Of a stretch of 64,000 nucleotides of DNA, positions 1 to 9,500 are shown piece after piece; the first letter of the stretch is position 1, and each line of letters starts with the position of its first letter. The DNA is taken from assembly GCF_022811925.1 (NCBI RefSeq), contig NZ_CP065511.1:434001-498000 (forward strand), given 5' to 3'. The position numbers were made by a program, and so were the translations under genes. The notes below the pieces were generated by a model. That model was not told where the DNA came from. It worked only from the letters and a program-made list of their open reading frames with translations, and made no database searches. This DNA is from Cytobacillus oceanisediminis. Its GTDB lineage: Bacteria > Bacillota > Bacilli > Bacillales > Cytobacillaceae.

Positions 1-40
1 TGATTTTTATAGGTAGATAATAGATTATGGGAGCGGAATA

Positions 41-430
41 ATGAAAGAATTAACATTCAAATCTTACGACCAATTTCTCCAATTTAACGAACATAAGGCG
101 ATGGAAAAAGCGGTCATGAAGGGACTTCAAGGAGATGAACTAGTAAAATTCAAACTTGATTTCCTGCAAAGAGCCAAAACAATGTGGAAAGAGTATGATT
201 GTGATCTTTGGATTCAAAAACACGGATATGTCATCATAAATGTATGGAAAGACGGCAGTGGCAAAAGAAAAGTAACAAGAGGAAGACCAAAAAAACTAGA
301 TTCTGAAAAATATATACATACCGTTCATGTTAGGTTAGATGAGGAAACGTATCGGCAGCTCACGAATCACTGCCAGGAAAATCAAATCGATGTATCTGAA
401 GCTATTCGGGTTCTTATTAAAACACTATAG
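41..430 (+). CDS. Small ribbon-helix-helix-like protein of unknown function
   Basis: The product is 129 residues. The N-terminal half is charged and resembles no family I recognise. A basic RGRPKK stretch near residues 81-86 looks like an AT-hook core. It leads into a C-terminal strand-helix-helix segment (VHVRLDEETYRQL, then a helix ending VLIKTL) typical of ribbon-helix-helix DNA-binding folds. A GGGAG site lies 7 bases before the ATG, and a hairpin terminator follows the stop, so it looks like a single-gene unit or the end of one starting outside the window. A small DNA-binding regulator is an inference. The reading frame itself is well supported. Confidence 0.7.
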   Translation: MKELTFKSYDQFLQFNEHKAMEKAVMKGLQGDELVKFKLDFLQRAKTMWKEYDCDLWIQKHGYVIINVWKDGSGKRKVTRGRPKKLDSEKYIHTVHVRLDEETYRQLTNHCQENQIDVSEAIRVLIKTL

Positions 431-441
431 AGGCAACAAAT

Positions 442-478
442 GGGAGGTTCAACTTTTCTGCTTGAATCTCCTTTTTAT
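442..478 (+). terminator. Intrinsic terminator after the small RHH gene
   Basis: The arms GGGAGGTTCAA and TTGAATCTCC form a stem around a 9-base loop and are followed by CTTTTTATTT. Confidence 0.75.
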
Positions 479-587
479 TTGAGCTTCTTTATTTTAAAGT
501 GAGAATAAAATTAGACAATTGCCGGAATTTACAATCTGCCTCTTTTCTTTTATTATTTTTTGTGATACATTAATTGTGTTGGCAAGT

Positions 588-602
588 TGATAATCATTTT
601 CA
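588..602 (+). promoter_or_regulatory. Upstream Fur box of the siderophore operon
   Basis: TGATAATCATTTTCA matches the Bacillus 7-1-7 Fur consensus TGATAATNATTATCA at all but one fixed position. It sits over a possible promoter (TTGGCA at 579 and an AT-rich -10 near 602). The rest of the 430-767 gap is AT-rich and holds this box, the second box and a terminator. Confidence 0.65.
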
Positions 603-650
603 ATAAACAAAAAATCTATACATATCAAGGTTCTTTTTTTTGCTATGCGA

Positions 651-665
651 TGATAATGATTATCA
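651..665 (+). promoter_or_regulatory. Perfect Fur box before the siderophore importer
   Basis: TGATAATGATTATCA is a full 15/15 match to the Bacillus Fur 7-1-7 consensus. It lies about 100 bases before the first permease start and 63 bases after a near-perfect first box. This predicts iron-dependent repression of the operon. Confidence 0.85.
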
Positions 666-766
666 TTATTTTAAAAATAGTTTTATAGATTTACTGATAT
701 TCCTCTACTTGGAATAAAGATTTTTTCAATTGCTGGATGATAATAAACATGTTATGAGGGTTATTA

Positions 767-1720
767 ATGAGATTATGGATGTTAGGAATTGCAGCCATCG
801 TTCTGTCTTTTATCTCGCTATTTATCGGAGCAATAGATATAACGCCTAAGGATCTGCTTAATTGGGAATCAGATGAAACACATATTTTCCTTATTAGCCG
901 CATCCCACGGTTATTGGCGATTATATTAGCGGGGGCAGGGATGAGTATTGCCGGTTTAATTATGCAGTCTTTAAGCCGAAATAAGTTTGTATCACCAACT
1001 ACTGCTGGAACATTGGATGCAGCAAAGCTGGGTATTTTAATTTCCATGCTGTTTTTTACGAATGTAACCTATACACAGCAAGTTATTTTTAGTTTTGCCT
1101 TTGCTTTAGCAGGCACATTTCTCTTTATGCAGATTTTAGATCGTATAAAATTTAAAGATGTTATTTTTGTTCCATTAGTTGGAATTATGTATGGGAATAT
1201 TTTATCTTCCATTACAACGTTCTTTGGATATGAAGCAGATCTTCTGCAAAATATATCTTCTTGGCTTATGGGAAGTTTCACTTTGATTATTGCTGGCCGT
1301 TATGAGCTTTTATATGTTAGTATTCCAGCTATTATTTTAGCGTATCTTTATGCGAATAAATTTACAGTTGCAGGAATGGGTGAAGATTTTGCGAGAAATC
1401 TAGGTTTAAGTTATAAGCTGGTACTAAATATAGGTCTGATACTTGTTGCGGTTATATCGACAACGGTTGTCCTAACTGTCGGGGTTATTCCATTTTTAGG
1501 ACTGATTGTGCCGAATATTGTCTCTCTTTATTTAGGTGATAACCTGCGCAAAACGATTCCGCATACAGCGGTGTTAGGAATTGTTTTCCTATTAATATGC
1601 GACATTCTAGGGCGAATCATCATTCATCCTTATGAAATTCCAGTTAATGTAACAGTGGCAGTGATAGGCAGTGCAATCTTCTTAACGATGCTGCTTAGGG
1701 GGAGAGCATATGCGAAATAG
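767..1720 (+). CDS. yclN: Iron-siderophore ABC transporter permease (YclN/FatD type)
   Basis: This is a 317-residue, very hydrophobic protein with about nine membrane segments, of the FecCD (BtuC-like) permease family that carries ferric siderophores across the membrane. Family marks include the SRIPRLLAIILAGAGMSIAG region near residues 44-63 and the cytoplasmic GLIVPNIVSLYLGDN motif near 245-259, which contacts the ATPase. GAGGG lies 6 bases before the ATG. It overlaps the next permease by 11 bases, so the two are translationally coupled. Order and sequence style match B. subtilis yclNOPQ, whose substrate is petrobactin; the exact substrate here is inferred. Confidence 0.88.
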   Translation: MRLWMLGIAAIVLSFISLFIGAIDITPKDLLNWESDETHIFLISRIPRLLAIILAGAGMSIAGLIMQSLSRNKFVSPTTAGTLDAAKLGILISMLFFTNVTYTQQVIFSFAFALAGTFLFMQILDRIKFKDVIFVPLVGIMYGNILSSITTFFGYEADLLQNISSWLMGSFTLIIAGRYELLYVSIPAIILAYLYANKFTVAGMGEDFARNLGLSYKLVLNIGLILVAVISTTVVLTVGVIPFLGLIVPNIVSLYLGDNLRKTIPHTAVLGIVFLLICDILGRIIIHPYEIPVNVTVAVIGSAIFLTMLLRGRAYAK

Positions 1721-2663
1721 TACAAAACTGATGATTTTAGCAGCTATTGCCATTGTGTTTATTTTGTTATATGGCTTTTATGATATTAAAGGCGGCTTTG
1801 ATTATGCCTTTCCTAAGCGCATGCTCCGAGTTACAGCGATGGTTATAACAGGAATCGCAATTGCTTATTCTACAGTTGTGTTTCAGACAATTACACATAA
1901 TCGCATTTTAACACCTTCTGTTATGGGCCTTGATTCTATGTATCAAGTAGTGCAGACATTAATCTACTTCTTTGCAGGGTCGATGTCAGTGTGGGTATTA
2001 AATAAATACTTAAACTTTGGTGCAGCCATTTTTGCCATGGTCGTCTTTGCCTTGATTTTATATCGGTTTTTGTTCAGGGCTGATAAGCATCCCATTTATT
2101 TTCTTCTATTAATAGGGATGATTATAGGGACACTCCTGGGAAGCTTTGTCACATTCCTGCAAGTATTGATAGATCCAGTCGAATATTTAAGCCTTCAAAG
2201 CCGGTTGTTTGCGACCTTTACAAACGTAAAGGCGGAGTTATTATTTATTTCAATTGGCATCCTATTTCTTGCGTTTCTTTATGGCTATCTTATTATGGAT
2301 AAACTGGATGTTATGTCACTTGGCCGCGAAAATGCGATAAATCTTGGTATTAATTATGACGGCATGGTAATGAGAATTTTAATTTTATCATCTGTTTTAA
2401 TTGCCACCTCTACAGCGCTTGTCGGCCCAATTACATTTTTTGGATTAATCGTTGCCAATCTCTCCTATCAATATCTGGTGACATATAAACACTCTATCCA
2501 CATATTAGGGGCGAGCTTGATCAGTATTATTGCATTGGTCGGCGGTAATTTCCTTGTGGAGCATATTTTTGAGCTGCGTACAACATTAAGTGTCATTATT
2601 AACTTTATCGGCGGTATTTACTTTATTTATCTATTACTTAAGGAAAGTAGGGCAGCAGGATGA
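1710..2663 (+). CDS. yclO: Iron-siderophore ABC transporter permease (YclO/FatC type)
   Basis: This is the second FecCD-type permease, 317 residues with about nine membrane segments. It should form the heterodimeric channel with the preceding permease. Typical marks are KRMLRVTAMVITGIAIAYS near residue 36 and GPITFFGLIVANLSYQ near residue 245, the ATPase-coupling loop. It overlaps its neighbours on both sides (ATGA with the ATPase gene), so it is the middle gene of one transcript. Naming follows synteny with B. subtilis yclNOPQ. Confidence 0.88.
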   Translation: MRNSTKLMILAAIAIVFILLYGFYDIKGGFDYAFPKRMLRVTAMVITGIAIAYSTVVFQTITHNRILTPSVMGLDSMYQVVQTLIYFFAGSMSVWVLNKYLNFGAAIFAMVVFALILYRFLFRADKHPIYFLLLIGMIIGTLLGSFVTFLQVLIDPVEYLSLQSRLFATFTNVKAELLFISIGILFLAFLYGYLIMDKLDVMSLGRENAINLGINYDGMVMRILILSSVLIATSTALVGPITFFGLIVANLSYQYLVTYKHSIHILGASLISIIALVGGNFLVEHIFELRTTLSVIINFIGGIYFIYLLLKESRAAG

Positions 2664-3427
2664 TTGAAATCAAAGGATTAACAAAACAATTTGGTAAAAA
2701 GCCTGTTGTAGAGGATGTTACAGTCACAATCGAACCGGGGACCATAACCTCTTTTATTGGACCGAATGGTGCTGGTAAATCAACACTTCTTTCTATGGTA
2801 AGCCGTTTATTAGAAGCAGATACAGGTGAGGTATTACTCGATCAGAATAATGTGAAAAAATGGAAGTCTTCGGATTTTGCAAAGAGAGTATCCATTTTGA
2901 AACAAGCCAATTACCTTAATGTGAGATTAACAGTGCGTGAGCTTGTGTCATTTGGGCGCTACCCCTATTCAAGGGGGCGTTTAACAGCAGAAGACGAAAA
3001 GTTTGTTGATCAAGCCATTGAATATATGAATTTAACTGATATGCAAGACAAATATTTAGATGAATTATCAGGTGGTCAAAAGCAACGGGCATTTATTGCA
3101 ATGGTCATTGCTCAGGATACGGATTATATCCTGCTGGATGAGCCTTTAAATAACCTGGATATGAAGCATTCAGTTCAAATTATGAAAATTTTGCGCAAGC
3201 TGGTTGATGAACTTGGAAAGACAGTTGTCATTGTTTTACATGACATAAATTTTGCATCTGTTTATTCTGATCGTATCGTAGCGTTGAAAAACGGCCGGCT
3301 GATGAAAAATGGGCCTACTCGTGAAATCATAAATTCTGATGTGCTTCGTGAAATTTATGATATGGATATTCCAATTCAAGAACAGAATGGCTGCAGGATT
3401 TGTGTCTATTTTAATTCACATACGTAA
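2660..3427 (+). CDS. yclP: Iron-siderophore ABC transporter ATPase (YclP type)
   Basis: This is a 255-residue ABC ATPase of the FepC/BtuD class that powers the two upstream permeases. Visible motifs are Walker A GPNGAGKST (about 34-42), signature LSGGQKQR (about 136-143), Walker B DYILLDEP (about 154-161) and an H-loop in VIVLHDINFA. The start overlaps the permease stop. The end is followed by an 11-bp imperfect hairpin before the binding-protein gene, which has its own Fur-controlled promoter. Confidence 0.9.
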   Translation: MIEIKGLTKQFGKKPVVEDVTVTIEPGTITSFIGPNGAGKSTLLSMVSRLLEADTGEVLLDQNNVKKWKSSDFAKRVSILKQANYLNVRLTVRELVSFGRYPYSRGRLTAEDEKFVDQAIEYMNLTDMQDKYLDELSGGQKQRAFIAMVIAQDTDYILLDEPLNNLDMKHSVQIMKILRKLVDELGKTVVIVLHDINFASVYSDRIVALKNGRLMKNGPTREIINSDVLREIYDMDIPIQEQNGCRICVYFNSHT

Positions 3428-3447
3428 ACATTGAAGTAATAAATATA

Positions 3448-3476
3448 CCTGGAGAAATCTATTGTATTTCTTCAGG
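3448..3476 (+). terminator. Weak hairpin between ATPase and binding-protein genes
   Basis: CCTGGAGAAAT pairs with ATTTCTTCAGG around a 7-base loop. There is no good T tract after it, so it may be a weak terminator or an mRNA 3'-end stabiliser. Confidence 0.4.
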
Positions 3477-3544
3477 GGTTAGCTTATTTTATGTCAGATT
3501 TTTAAAATACTGGAAGATAATTTAAAAAATCTTGCAAAAAGTTA

Positions 3545-3600
3545 TTGACTAATAAAGATTATTCAATAATAATTATCATCATGATTGATAATGATAATCA
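3545..3600 (+). promoter_or_regulatory. Promoter with two Fur boxes for the siderophore-binding protein
   Basis: TTGACT (3545-3550), a 17-base spacer and AATAAT (3568-3573) form a sigma-A promoter. CAATAATAATTATCA (3564-3578, two mismatches) overlaps the -10. TGATAATGATAATCA (3586-3600, one mismatch) lies just downstream. Iron repression of this gene independent of the permease genes is expected. Confidence 0.8.
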
Positions 3601-3636
3601 ATATCAATAATAAGTAAAAAGGGAGAGTTATGAAAG

Positions 3637-4662
3637 ATGAAAAAAATATTTTTTGCGTTGTTAGCAGCTATGGTATTATTGCTTGCCGCATGTGGTTCTA
3701 ACGAAGAAGCTTCAAAAGAAGAATCAGCTGATAAAGCTGCAGCTGAAGAAACAAGTGCAGCTGGAACAGAAGGAAGCTCTGCTTATCCAATGACGGTATC
3801 TCCGACAGTTGCTTCAACAGAAGGCAGTGAGGGTGGTACAACTAATTTTGAAGATGTAGAATTTGAAAAGATGCCAGAAAAAATTGCCGTATTCGATTAT
3901 GGTTTCTTAGATACATTAGATGCTCTAGGTGTTGAAGGAATTGTTGGGGTTGCAAAAGATTCTACCCTGCCTGCTCACCTTGAAAAATACGCTTCTGATG
4001 AGTATAAAAGCGTTGGTGGATTAAAGGAACCTTTACTTGAAGATATCGCTGAAATGGATCCGGATGTAATCTTTATCTCTGGGCGTCAGTCAGCATTCTA
4101 TGAAGAATTAAAAGAAATTGCTCCTGTCGTGTTTGTTGGTACTTCTGAGGATGACTACTGGAACACATTCCAATCTTCTGTAGATCTAGCGGCGAAAATG
4201 TTTGGTAAAGAAGCAGAAGCTGAAGAATACACGGCAAAATATGATTCAGCTTTAGAAGAAATCAAAGCTTTAGCTGGAAACTACAAAACCTCTTTAGTTA
4301 CAATGTACAATGAAGGTAAATTATCAGGTTTTGCAACAAATTCCCGTTTCGGCTACATTTATGACATTTATGGATTCAAGCCGGTAACAGAAGATATCGA
4401 GTCTTCTTCTCACGGTTCTAACTTCGGTTTTGAAGCCATCCTGGAATTTAACCCACAAGTGCTATTTGTAATTGACCGTACAGCTGCTGTTGGCGGCGAC
4501 TCTAATATTGAAGCGGATATGGAAAATGATATCGTTAAGAAAACAGATGCTTATCAAAATAAAAAAATCGTTTACTTGGATGGACCACTTTGGTACCTGA
4601 GCGGCGGCGGTTTACAATCGGAGCTTGCTAAGATTGAAGAAGTTTTAGCTGAGTTGAAATAA
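3637..4662 (+). CDS. yclQ: Siderophore-binding lipoprotein (YclQ/FatB type)
   Basis: This is a 341-residue lipoprotein that captures the ferric siderophore outside the cell and delivers it to the permeases. The signal peptide MKKIFFALLAAMVLLLAACG ends in lipobox LAAC with Cys19. A Glu/Ala/Ser-rich tether follows (about 22-60), then the class III periplasmic-binding fold. FDYGFLDTLDALG and DPDVIFISGRQ are typical of the petrobactin-binding YclQ group. A Fur-boxed promoter directly upstream lets it be made in excess over the permeases. Petrobactin specificity is inferred from resemblance and synteny. Confidence 0.88.
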   Translation: MKKIFFALLAAMVLLLAACGSNEEASKEESADKAAAEETSAAGTEGSSAYPMTVSPTVASTEGSEGGTTNFEDVEFEKMPEKIAVFDYGFLDTLDALGVEGIVGVAKDSTLPAHLEKYASDEYKSVGGLKEPLLEDIAEMDPDVIFISGRQSAFYEELKEIAPVVFVGTSEDDYWNTFQSSVDLAAKMFGKEAEAEEYTAKYDSALEEIKALAGNYKTSLVTMYNEGKLSGFATNSRFGYIYDIYGFKPVTEDIESSSHGSNFGFEAILEFNPQVLFVIDRTAAVGGDSNIEADMENDIVKKTDAYQNKKIVYLDGPLWYLSGGGLQSELAKIEEVLAELK

Positions 4663-4672
4663 TTTTAAATGT

Positions 4673-4724
4673 AAGGGGCTGTCTGGAGAATCGGTGAAAG
4701 TTGACTCTCTGGCGGCCCCTTTTA
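4673..4724 (+). terminator. Terminator of the siderophore operon
   Basis: AAGGGGC (4673-4679) pairs with GCCCCTT (4715-4721), with weaker pairing inside, and is followed by TTT. The right edge touches the MITE target duplication. Confidence 0.6.
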
Positions 4725-4727
4725 ATA

Positions 4728-4909
4728 GGCTCTTTTCGTAAAGTTTGTGCTTTTTCATAACTTAGTTTAATTTTCTGAGTTGATTGGAGCGGAGGGCACT
4801 TGACTCCTGCGGGAGGCTCACATTCCTCCCCGCGGAAAGCAAGTGCCTGGAGCGGAAATCAACGGGCAGAATTCATAAACAAAAAACAACAATCTTTGAA
4901 AAAAGAGCC
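4728..4909. mobile_element. 182-bp MITE-like element with 8-bp target duplication
   Basis: The left end GGCTCTTTTCGTAAAG and the inverted right end GGCTCTTTTTTCAAAG agree over their first 9 bases and in about 17 of 22 overall. Both ends are directly flanked by TTTTAATA (4720-4727 and 4910-4917), a perfect 8-bp direct repeat. The interior is a large imperfect palindrome: GTTGATT and GGCACTTG on the left mirror CAAGTGCC and AATCAAC on the right, with GCGGGAGG facing CCTCCCCGC at the centre. No ORF lies inside. The core resembles a short dispersed repeat I recall from many Bacillaceae intergenic regions. An 8-bp duplication fits IS6- or IS256-type transposition, but no transposase is present to confirm this. 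Confidence 0.7.
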
Positions 4910-4942
4910 TTTTAATAAGGATAATATAAAGGGGCGGGAAAA

Positions 4943-5581
4943 ATGAAACAGATTAACAGATATATCGATTCAGTTTTTTATAGCCAAGATGATATTCTAG
5001 AGGAAGTTCTTATTTCCATAAAAGAGAATGGCATGCGATCCATCTCAGTATCTCCTTCTACTGGTAAGCTTCTTACGCTGCTAGTATCTATGTCTGGAGC
5101 AAAAAATGTCCTTGAGATCGGGGCGCTTGGAGGATATAGCGGGATTTGTTTAGCCAGGGGATTCGATAGGGCAGGGAAATTAACTTCCCTGGAACTAGTA
5201 GAGAGTTACGCAAAATTAGCAAACAGTAATCTGGCTAAAACCGGGTTTGGAGATCAAGTATCCTATTTGATTGGACCAGCTTTGCAAAGCCTCGAACAGC
5301 TTGTTAGCGATAATAGACAATTTGATTTTTTCTTTATCGATGCAGATAAAGAAAATTACGAAAACTATCTGAACTATTGCATCAGACTAGCGGAAAATGG
5401 TGCTTTAATTGTTTGTGATAATGTACTGGCCAGAGGCAGTGTAGCAGACGAGAGTGCTGAACCTGAACGTCATACTGAATTCATGAGGAAATTTAATGAA
5501 ACAGTTGCCAGCCATCCTCAATTGGAATCTGTGCTTATTCCTATTGGTGATGGGCTGACTGTTTCAAAAGTAAAAAAATAA
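4943..5581 (+). CDS. SAM-dependent O-methyltransferase (caffeoyl-CoA OMT-like)
   Basis: This is a 212-residue class I methyltransferase of the O-methyltransferase family 3 type (YrrM/caffeoyl-CoA OMT-like). The SAM-binding glycine loop is seen in VLEIGALGGYSGICLARG (about 56-73), and the acidic strand-2 end in SLELVE. The metal/substrate motif is FFFIDADKENYENYL (about 131-145), followed by VCDNVLARGSV. The usual substrate type is a catechol-like hydroxyl, but nothing local names it. GGGGCGGG lies before the ATG. It stands alone between the MITE and a bidirectional terminator. Confidence 0.85.
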   Translation: MKQINRYIDSVFYSQDDILEEVLISIKENGMRSISVSPSTGKLLTLLVSMSGAKNVLEIGALGGYSGICLARGFDRAGKLTSLELVESYAKLANSNLAKTGFGDQVSYLIGPALQSLEQLVSDNRQFDFFFIDADKENYENYLNYCIRLAENGALIVCDNVLARGSVADESAEPERHTEFMRKFNETVASHPQLESVLIPIGDGLTVSKVKK

Positions 5582-5608
5582 AAAATATTTAAGTGCAATA
5601 CACAAAAA

Positions 5609-5638
5609 GCAGGATGCTTGCTAAAGCATTCTGCCTTT
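5609..5638. terminator. Bidirectional terminator between methyltransferase and TetR gene
   Basis: GCAGGATGCTT pairs with AAGCATTCTGC around GCTA. It is flanked by A5 on the left and TTTTA on the right, so it can serve both convergent genes. Confidence 0.8.
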
Positions 5639-5644
5639 TATTGT

Positions 5645-6481
5645 CTATGCATCATAGTAATTTAAAAGCAGATAAGCAATCCATCTGCAATGAGGGTTGT
5701 TTCTGATATTTGTAATCAGCCCTTTTACGATAGCAGGATTCAAGCTGCGCTCCTGTAAATCCTGCTTTAGCAGGATGAGGGATTCTTTTTCAATGGAGTC
5801 TTCTAATTCCTCTATTTTTTGCTCCATAATTTCAATTATTTGCCCGTGAGTCATCTCTTCATGCCCCGTCTTCCTGAACATCTCGTAAAGCCCGTCGGTT
5901 ATAAACGGGATAGTCGAATGCTTTGCAAGAAGTTCTGTCTTCTCCGCAAGTGATCGGCACAGAAGGTCCAGATCCAAAGGAACATTGAAAAATAAAAATA
6001 AATGAGAGTATACATGCATAAAGCCTTTGATGCAATAGATTAAATCGTATTTTGTATGCTGGACAGTCTCTCCATATAACTGATCAAGCATGGATAGGGT
6101 GATATCATCGATTAATTGGTCAAAGTGACGCCCTTTTGATATCAGTTCTTCGTTGAATGTATGCGCCTGTTCTTTAATGAAAATCTTGGCGAAGTCTGAA
6201 TGCTTTTGAAAGGAGTAGAACGTTGTGTAAAAAAACTTCACTAAAAGCTCTTCACCACTGTTACTCGGGTCCTTGACTATGTAGTCAATATCTGAAACGA
6301 ACTGCTCCATAAAATGATCAATCAAAGCCATGATCAATTCATCTTTTGATTTGAATGATAAGTAGAAAGCTCCTTTGGATATACCGGAGTGCTCTGTGAT
6401 CTGCTGTACAGAGGTAGCTTCAAATCCTTGCTTCGCAAAGAGTTCTAAAGCGCTTTCCATAATTAATTGCTTTTTGCTCAT
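5645..6481 (-). CDS. yerO: TetR-family repressor of the divergent RND exporter (YerO-like)
   Basis: This is a 278-residue TetR regulator. The N-terminal helix-turn-helix is clear (AKQGFEATSVQQITEHSGISKGAFYLSFKSKDEL; the recognition helix is ISKGAFYLSF, about 33-42). The long C-terminal ligand and dimer domain has no recognisable ligand motif. It is divergent from the swrC-like gene, as yerO is from swrC in B. subtilis. The shared gap carries a TetR-type palindrome placed to block both promoters, so autoregulation and control of the exporter are inferred. AAGGAG lies 12 bases before the ATG, a rather long spacing. Confidence 0.85.
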   Translation of the reverse strand: MSKKQLIMESALELFAKQGFEATSVQQITEHSGISKGAFYLSFKSKDELIMALIDHFMEQFVSDIDYIVKDPSNSGEELLVKFFYTTFYSFQKHSDFAKIFIKEQAHTFNEELISKGRHFDQLIDDITLSMLDQLYGETVQHTKYDLIYCIKGFMHVYSHLFLFFNVPLDLDLLCRSLAEKTELLAKHSTIPFITDGLYEMFRKTGHEEMTHGQIIEIMEQKIEELEDSIEKESLILLKQDLQERSLNPAIVKGLITNIRNNPHCRWIAYLLLNYYDA

Positions 6482-6504
6482 GTAATGGTGTCACTCCTTT
6501 TTGA

Positions 6505-6534
6505 TTGACAAATGACCAACCAGTCATTATTATA
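6505..6534. promoter_or_regulatory. Divergent promoters with TetR-type operator (yerO-swrC)
   Basis: Rightward: TTGACA (6505-6510), 17 bases, TATTAT (6528-6533). Leftward: TATAAT on the minus strand at 6534-6529. The palindrome AATGAC-N6-GTCATT (6511-6528), containing ACCAACCAGT, fills the rightward spacer and covers the leftward start site. One bound repressor could shut both genes. Confidence 0.8.
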
Positions 6535-6575
6535 TGTAATTGAGTCTAACAAGTCAATTTAGGGTAGGTGCACAA

Positions 6576-9500
6576 GTGAAAGGTTTAGTGAATTTTGTCC
6601 TGCAGAACAAACTTGCAGTCTGGCTGTTAACAATTATTATCACGGTATCTGGCATCTATTCAGGTACACGGATGAATATGGAGACCATTCCGGATGTCTC
6701 AATTCCTTACTTAATGGTTATGGACGTATATCCAGGGGAGACTCCTGAAAAAGTGATGGAAGATGTGTCCATCCCAATTGAAAAAGCCGTAGAAGGCCTT
6801 GAAAATGTTAAATCAGTTTACTCAAATTCATATTCTAACATGTCAAATATCCAAGTGGAATATGAATATGGTATTGATATGGACGAAGCCAAGCGCGCTC
6901 TCCAATCAGCTCTTGATACAGTGGAGCTGCCGGAAGGAGCACAGGAACCTTCCATCACTGCCATCAGCATGAATATGATGCCGGTTGCTGCGCTGAGTGT
7001 AAGCAGTAAATCAGAGGATATTGTTGAATTAACCTCAACAGTAGAAGATATCATACTGCCAAAACTTGAAAAAATTGATGGTGTGGCATCAGCGACTATC
7101 ACTGGTCAGCATGTGGAAGAGGTACAGCTCACATACAACGAAGAAAAATTGGCTGAGCTTGAGCTGACCGAAGATAAAGTAAAGGAAATGATCCAGGCGA
7201 GCAACATGGCTGTATCATTGGGACTTTACGAGTTTGAGGAAGGAGAACAGGCTGTCGCAGTAGACGGCAAGTTCATGACCGAGGATGAATTAAAGAACAT
7301 GCTGATCCCGGTATCACCAACCGCACAAAACCAGTCACCTTTTGTGAAGCTGAGTGACATTGCCAAGATTGATACCGTCGGCAGAGTACAATCCGTTTCC
7401 CGTACAAATGGTGATGATGCCATTGCGATTCAAATTGTGAAAGAACAGCAGGCAAACACCGTTGAGGTGGTCAACAGTGTCAAAGAATTAATCAAGGAAG
7501 AAAAAGAAAAGGTCGAGGGCCTTGTTATAGATCTTTCACTTGACCAGGGTAAGCCGATTGAAGAATCTGTTTCAACCATGATTGAAAAAGCCGTGTTTGG
7601 CGGGCTGATCGCGGTTTTGATTATTTTGCTGTTCCTGCGTGATTTTAAATCAACAATTATTTCGATAGTATCTATTCCAGTTTCGATTTTCATGGCTTTG
7701 CTGCTGCTGAACTGGATGAATATTACCTTGAATATTATGACGCTTGGAGCCATTACGGTTGCTATCGGCCGTGTAATCGATGACTCTATCGTTGTGGTTG
7801 AAAATATTTACCGCCGCCTGCATTTAAAAGAAGAAAAACTAACAGGGCGGGCACTTATTCGTGAAGCTACGATTGAGATGTTCAAGCCAATTCTCTCCTC
7901 GACATTAGTAACGGTTGCCGTATTTGCACCGCTCATTTTTGTAGGAGGCATGGTGGGCGAGCTGTTTATGCCATTCGCTTTGACGATGACGTTTGCACTT
8001 GGCGCTTCACTCCTTGTGGCAATTACAATCGTTCCAGCGCTGTCTCACTTCTTGTTTAGAAAGAAATTGTACAGTGAAAAAACGGAAGGCAGCCATAAAG
8101 AAGCTGGAAAGCTATCAAAATGGTATAAAGGCATTCTTGAGAAGTCTCTTAATCATAAGATTATTACATCCATCATTGCGGTTGTATTGCTGGCGGGCAG
8201 CTTAGCTCTGACACCAATGATCGGATTCAGCTTTATGGGCAGTGAAGAAGATAAAGTAATGTATCTAACTTACACGCCTGAAGCTGGAGAACTTAAAGAT
8301 GAAACTTTAAAGAACGTTGAAGCAGTAGAAGAAGAGATGCTTAAGCGTGATGATATTGACATCGTTCAAATATCTGTAACCGAAGAAGCGGATCAAATGG
8401 CTGCCATGATGGGCGGAGGAGCAGGCGGAGCCTTAATGTACCTGATCTTTGACCCTGAAATGGATAATTTCCCTGAAGTCCGTGAAGAAATAGAAGATTA
8501 TGTGTTTAATATCGGACAATCAGGTGAATGGAAGAGCCAGAACTTCTCATCTATGTCCGGTTCAACCAATGAAGTCAGCTACACATTCTACAGTGAAGAT
8601 TTAGATAAACTGAATGACTCTGTCAAAATGGTAGAAGACGTAATGAAGGAAAATGAAGAATTGGAGGATGTTTCTTCAAGTGCAGAAGACGCATTTGTTG
8701 AATATACCTTCAATGTTGAGCAGGATGAACTGCTGCAGTACGGTCTGACAGCCGGACAAATTGTCATGATGCTGAATCCGTCAAACACCAAGGATGTTCT
8801 GACAACGATTGAAAAAGACGGTGAGACGCTTGAAGTCATTGTCCAGCAGGAGCAGGCGGAACAGCCGAAATCCATTAATGATATCCTGGCAACACAGGTG
8901 CCGACAGCAATGGGTACAACTATGCCTCTTTCCGAGCTTGTCACAGTGAAAGAAGGTACAACGCATAATACGCTTGCCCGCAGTAAAGGCGAGTACTACG
9001 CAACCGTGTCAGGTACGGTGAAAGGCGATGACATCTCAAAAGCTACTTCTATAACAGATGAAGCGATTGAAGAATTGGATCTGCCTAAGGGTGTAACAGT
9101 CGGAGTTGCGGGCGTTCAGGCAGATATGACCGAGACGTTCACTCAGCTTGGCGCTGCGATGCTTGCAGCCATCGCGATTGTGTACTTTATTCTGGTCGTT
9201 ACATTCCGTGAAGGAGTGGCGCCATTTGCGATTCTCTTCTCCCTTCCATTTGCCGTGATTGGTTCTTTCGTTGGCTTATTAATTGCCGGTGAAACCATTT
9301 CTGTATCGGTCATGATGGGACTATTAATGCTAATTGGTATTGTCGTAACCAATGCCATCGTTCTGGTGGACCGGATCATCCATATGGAACGTGACGGTCT
9401 GGTCATGAGGGAAGCAGTGCTGGAAGCAGGAGCAACCCGACTTCGCCCAATCCTGATGACAGCCATTGCGACAATTGGTGCATTAATTCCATTGGCCATC

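Noticed and set aside
4728..4909. A small RNA gene in the palindromic 4.7-kb region
   Set aside because: Terminal inverted repeats and target duplication explain the structure better as a MITE. No promoter is seen.
6540..6575. TTG start of the RND exporter at 6540
   Set aside because: It lies at the predicted transcription start, has no ribosome site, and the added residues are not like the known N-terminus. GTG 6576 is better.
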